From positions 1-9,134 of the forward strand of contig JAJDCT010000135.1 of assembly GCA_029260695.1 (NCBI GenBank): a stretch of 9,134 bases of DNA, in the 5' to 3' direction. Under the pieces are notes generated by a model. That model worked only from the letters and a program-made list of their open reading frames with translations. It ran no database searches and had not been told where the DNA came from. This DNA is from Phycisphaeraceae bacterium (lineage in GTDB: Bacteria > Planctomycetota > Phycisphaerae > Phycisphaerales > Phycisphaeraceae). The position numbers and the translations under genes were made by a program. This document shows positions 6,938 through 9,134 of the stretch, in pieces (the first letter of the stretch is position 1; the number at the start of each line of letters is the position of its first letter).

Positions 6938-6977
6938 TTCAATCGCTGATGGGGGTTGCTCTGACGTCTACTTTATC

Positions 6978-7016
6978 CAGATCGACCCTCAGCCCCCGGC
7001 TCTGCCGGGGGATCTG
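6978..7016 (+). terminator. GC-rich stem-loop between ctc and pth
   Basis: CCCCCGGC (6993-7000) pairs perfectly with GCCGGGGG (7004-7011) across a three-base loop. Outer CAGAT/ATCTG (6978-6982 with 7012-7016) can add five pairs, with ten unpaired bases on the 5' side. No T-run follows, so it may slow or partly stop transcription rather than end it, or mark an RNA-processing point between ctc and pth. A pause or attenuation role is inference. Confidence 0.45.
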
Positions 7017-7028
7017 TGCGCTATACAA

Positions 7029-7055
7029 CAACGCCCACGCAGAGTTTGTGCGTTG
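7029..7055 (+). other. Second stem-loop upstream of pth
   Basis: CAACGC (7029-7034) pairs with GCGTTG (7050-7055), with AC/GT stacked inside and a nine-base loop. It sits 52 bases before the pth ATG in the same 170-base gap as the stronger GC hairpin. It has no T-run. Its significance is uncertain, and it could be part of a pth leader. Confidence 0.3.
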
Positions 7056-7107
7056 CGAGGATGTGGTATGTGTGCGGATTGAATAGGCCGTGTATCAGAG
7101 ATCCGCT

Positions 7108-7671
7108 ATGAAGATCATCGTCGGCCTGGGCAACCCCGGTTCGGATTACATTAAGACCCGCCACAACGCTGGGTTCATGGCGATCGAACGCCTCGCCCAG
7201 CGTCACGGCATCACCGGCGTCAAGACCAACTTCCACGCCGGCGTCCTCGACGGCACCGTCGCAGGTCACCGCTGCCTGCTCGTCCAGCCGATGACCTTCA
7301 TGAACCGCTCGGGCCTCACCGTGTCCGAGGCAATGAACTTCTACAAGCTCGACCTCGACGACCTCTTGATCCTCGTCGATGAGGCTGCGCTACCTGTCGG
7401 CACGATGCGCCTTCGCGCCACCGGCAGCGCCGGCGGGCACAACGGCCTGCGTGACATCGAAGACAAACTGGGCACACAGGACTACCCCCGCCTGCGCATC
7501 GGTGTCGAATCCCCCACACGCGCTTCCCGCAAAGATTTCGTACTCGGCCGATTCACCGAAGACCAACTCGCCGACCTGGACCCGGCCCTGGATCGGACCT
7601 GTGACGCCATCGAGTCATGGCTCAACGACGGGATCCACAAGGCCATGAGCCTCTACAACGCTGGGGAATAG
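7108..7671 (+). CDS. pth: Peptidyl-tRNA hydrolase
   Basis: Pth cleaves peptidyl-tRNA released by stalled or aborted ribosomes, freeing the tRNA. The protein begins MKIIVGLGNPG, the standard opening of the family, so the ATG at 7108 is chosen over a GTG at 7090. The 187-residue length is typical. Active-site residues are present: Asn9 in GNPG, catalytic His19 in TRHNAGF, Asn66 in TFMNRSG, Asp91 and Asn112 in GGHNGLRD. The usual HDDLDLPxG motif is VDEAALPVG here (90-98): Asp91 is kept, but the preceding His and the following Leu-Asp are replaced. Activity is still expected because the His-Asp-Asn set is complete. It is last in the glmU-prs-ctc-pth cluster and converges on the EIIA gene. No clear terminator is seen in the 93-base gap. 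Confidence 0.97.
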   Translation: MKIIVGLGNPGSDYIKTRHNAGFMAIERLAQRHGITGVKTNFHAGVLDGTVAGHRCLLVQPMTFMNRSGLTVSEAMNFYKLDLDDLLILVDEAALPVGTMRLRATGSAGGHNGLRDIEDKLGTQDYPRLRIGVESPTRASRKDFVLGRFTEDQLADLDPALDRTCDAIESWLNDGIHKAMSLYNAGE

Positions 7672-7764
7672 CTGGGACTGTGTTGATATGACGAGTTGGC
7701 CGCAAATCATCAAGCTGTAAACCTGAATTTCCAGCTGCCCAGTTTTGCTGCTTACCCGCTGTTC

Positions 7765-8232
7765 CTATACCGCTGCTTCGTTCTCGTGACGGACCAGCAG
7801 GTCATAGAGGTCTTGGGACGACTCGGCCTCCTGCAGCGCATCGCGGAGGTCTTCGCTGATCAGCAGGCGGCTGATCTTGGCCAGGGCCTGGATGTGCGGG
7901 CCGGTCTTGTCCAAAGGTGACGCCAGCAGGAGGATGAGATTGACCGGCTTGCCGTCGATCGAGCCGAACTCCAGCGGCTCAGCGGGTCGGCCGATCGCCA
8001 TACGCAGCTCGTCGCAGCCTTCGGCTTTGCCATGGGGGATCCCGATGCCGTGCCCGATCCCGGTCGTTCGGGTCAGCTCGCGTTGCCAGACCGCCTGTTT
8101 GAGGCCCTCGGCGTCCTGAACATCCGTGTGCTCGACCATCAGATCGACCAATTCAAATATGCACGCCTGCTTGTCCCCGCCTACCAGCGGAACCTTCACA
8201 CAGTCGGGTTGCAAGATATCAGTTAGCCGCAC
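7765..8232 (-). CDS. PTS EIIA protein, fructose/PtsN type
   Basis: The protein is a single EIIA domain of 155 residues. In fructose-type sugar import this domain relays phosphate from HPr to EIIB. In stand-alone PtsN proteins it controls other proteins by its phosphorylation state. GIGHGIGIPHGK contains the family's phosphorylated His67 (IPHGK) and the partner His61. LTDILQP at the start and NLILLLASP in the centre are typical. The GTG at 8232 is chosen: GAGGG lies six bases upstream and the protein then opens like PtsN (xRLTDIL). A TTG at 8238 in frame has GAGGG touching it and is less likely. No EI, HPr, EIIB or EIIC gene is in the window, which favours a regulatory role, but this is inference. 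It converges with pth and diverges from recQ, with its own promoter at 8300-8328. Confidence 0.93.
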   Translation of the reverse strand: MRLTDILQPDCVKVPLVGGDKQACIFELVDLMVEHTDVQDAEGLKQAVWQRELTRTTGIGHGIGIPHGKAEGCDELRMAIGRPAEPLEFGSIDGKPVNLILLLASPLDKTGPHIQALAKISRLLISEDLRDALQEAESSQDLYDLLVRHENEAAV

Positions 8233-8251
8233 GTCCAACCCTCACACTAAA

Positions 8252-8290
8252 CCGGGGTACTGATCCGGGGTACGAATCCGGGGGGAAAAC
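8252..8290. repeat. Three 13-bp tandem repeats in the EIIA leader
   Basis: The unit CCGGGGTACTGAT (8252-8264) is followed directly by CCGGGGTACGAAT (8265-8277) and a decayed copy CCGGGGGGAAAAC (8278-8290). The first two agree at 10 of 13 positions. They lie between the predicted minus-strand start site near 8293 and the EIIA start codon, so they would be in the leader RNA or act as a DNA operator just downstream of the promoter. Confidence 0.7.
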
Positions 8291-8299
8291 GAAGGGGGA

Positions 8300-8328
8300 A
8301 GAATACCCGTACCGTTCACATGCGGCAA
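8300..8328 (-). promoter_or_regulatory. Promoter of the EIIA gene
   Basis: On the minus strand TTGCCG (8328-8323) and TATTCT (8305-8300) stand 17 bases apart, each matching four of six sigma-70 consensus bases. The start site would be near 8293, giving a leader of about 60 bases that contains the three 13-bp repeats. Only spacing and hexamer similarity support it. Confidence 0.45.
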
Positions 8329-8404
8329 GGGGGGTAAAGGCATCATATCGGCCAATTCGGGCCCGGGCTGTGAGGTTTCACCGGATCGGGTAGGCTTTCG
8401 GGCC

Positions 8405-9134
8405 ATGACGTCGTCCCCAACCCAGCCCCGATCCGCCGACTTGGACGCCGACCTCGCGGGCCCACTTAAGCAGTACTTCGGGCACGATCGCCTAAGGCCG
8501 ATCCAGGACCGGGCCGTCGCAGACGTGGTAGCCGGACGGGACGTCTTTGTGGTCATGCCCACCGGTGGGGGCAAGTCGCTTTGCTACCAGCTCCCAGCCG
8601 TCCTTGGCGAGGGCACCACCGTTGTCATCTGCCCACTGATCGCCCTGATGCAGAACCAGGTCGAGTTGCTGCGAGGCTACGGGATCAGCGCCACCCTGTT
8701 GAACTCGACGCTCGAGCCCCCCGAGGCCGCACGCCGGGAACGAAAAGCCCTGGACGGCGGGTATGACCTTATCTACATGGCCCCGGAACGCCTGATGAGC
8801 CCCACCGGACAACGCCTGCTCGCCAGGCTCGAAGTCTCACGCTTCGCCATCGACGAGGCCCACTGCATCAGCGAGTGGGGCCACGACTTCCGCCCCGAAT
8901 ACCGCCAGCTCGGCACCCTCCGCGCAGGCTTCGGCGGACGGTTCAAAGACACACCCCTGATCGCACTCACCGCCACCGCTACCCCCCGCGTCGCCTCGGA
9001 CATCCTCAAGATGCTCGGCCTCCGCAACCCCGCCACACACCACGGCGGGTTCGAACGCACCAACCTCTACTACGAGATCCGCCCAAAACAACAGTCCTTC
9101 CAGCAGATCACAAGGTACATCCAAGACCACCCCA
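8405..9134 (+). CDS. recQ: ATP-dependent DNA helicase RecQ (5' part; runs off the window)
   Basis: RecQ unwinds DNA 3' to 5' in repair and recombination. The open frame from ATG 8405 continues past the window end, and 243 codons are visible. Superfamily 2 motifs appear in order: LRPIQ (about 32-36, motif 0), PTGGGKS (52-58, Walker A), PLIALMQNQV (motif Ia), MAPERL (motif Ib region), DEAH at 150-153 followed by CISEWGHDFRPEY, the aromatic-rich loop specific to RecQ, and LTATAT (motif III). The second RecA domain, zinc-binding, winged-helix and HRDC regions lie outside, so the full architecture cannot be judged. A possible GGTAGG binding site is ten bases before the ATG, rather far. It diverges from the EIIA gene with a 172-base gap. 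A family relative such as a RecQ-like ATPase is possible, but the DEAH loop makes RecQ very likely. Confidence 0.95.
   Translation, partial: MTSSPTQPRSADLDADLAGPLKQYFGHDRLRPIQDRAVADVVAGRDVFVVMPTGGGKSLCYQLPAVLGEGTTVVICPLIALMQNQVELLRGYGISATLLNSTLEPPEAARRERKALDGGYDLIYMAPERLMSPTGQRLLARLEVSRFAIDEAHCISEWGHDFRPEYRQLGTLRAGFGGRFKDTPLIALTATATPRVASDILKMLGLRNPATHHGGFERTNLYYEIRPKQQSFQQITRYIQDHP

Noticed and set aside
7090..7107. GTG extension of pth
   Set aside because: Pth proteins begin at the MKIIVGLGNPG strand, which is the ATG at 7108.
7696..7920. Plus-strand frame at the 3' end of the EIIA gene
   Set aside because: Mostly the complement of the EIIA coding sequence, with no ribosome-binding site or homology.
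8242..9130. Several minus-strand frames opposite recQ
   Set aside because: The plus-strand frame carries all early RecQ motifs; the opposite frames have none.
1..9134. Mobile elements, CRISPR arrays, defence genes or attachment sites
   Set aside because: No transposase, integrase, spaced repeats or tRNA-end duplication was found. tRNA-Gln has no repeated 3' end downstream.

Overview
The window looks like chromosomal DNA from a GC-rich bacterium. A planctomycete of the class Phycisphaerae is my best guess, inferred from the style of the proteins, frequent GTG starts, weak ribosome-binding sites and gene content. No marker gene here settles the phylum. Almost everything is core housekeeping. 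I see no mobile element, CRISPR array or phage gene.

Layout from left to right: (1) a possible 16-codon tail of an upstream gene, then a secreted HEAT-repeat protein with an embedded receiver-like segment that lacks the phosphorylated Asp (92-2266, +). (2) A 13-bp stem terminator that can serve both strands, then the RNase P RNA gene rnpB on the minus strand (2334-2741), with its promoter. (3) A 330-residue protein with a degenerate Gfo/Idh/MocA-oxidoreductase layout, probably made from a leaderless message (2914-3906, +). (4) A 403-base gap without a protein gene. It contains a good promoter (4079-4106) and a structured segment of about 186 nt that may be a small RNA with a 6S-like shape, followed by tRNA-Gln(UUG) at 4310-4380. 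(5) The cluster glmU-like / prs / ctc (rplY) / pth, 4427-7671, +. (6) A lone EIIA of the fructose/PtsN type on the minus strand (7765-8232). Its own promoter and leader carry three 13-bp tandem repeats. (7) The divergent 5' part of a RecQ helicase gene (8405 to the window end).

The four-gene cluster has the same order as gcaD-prs-ctc-spoVC(pth) of Bacillus subtilis. It joins UDP-GlcNAc supply, PRPP supply, a 5S rRNA-binding ribosomal protein and peptidyl-tRNA recycling. glmU and prs overlap by four bases (ATGA) and are surely co-transcribed. The longer gaps before ctc (64 nt) and pth (170 nt, with two stem-loops) leave room for internal control.

The items most worth a second look are the possible small RNA upstream of tRNA-Gln, the dead receiver fold inside an exported HEAT protein, the repeat-containing leader of the EIIA gene, and the GlmU that lacks its acetyltransferase half. 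I did not find a clearly new biological system. These are modest leads within an ordinary region.
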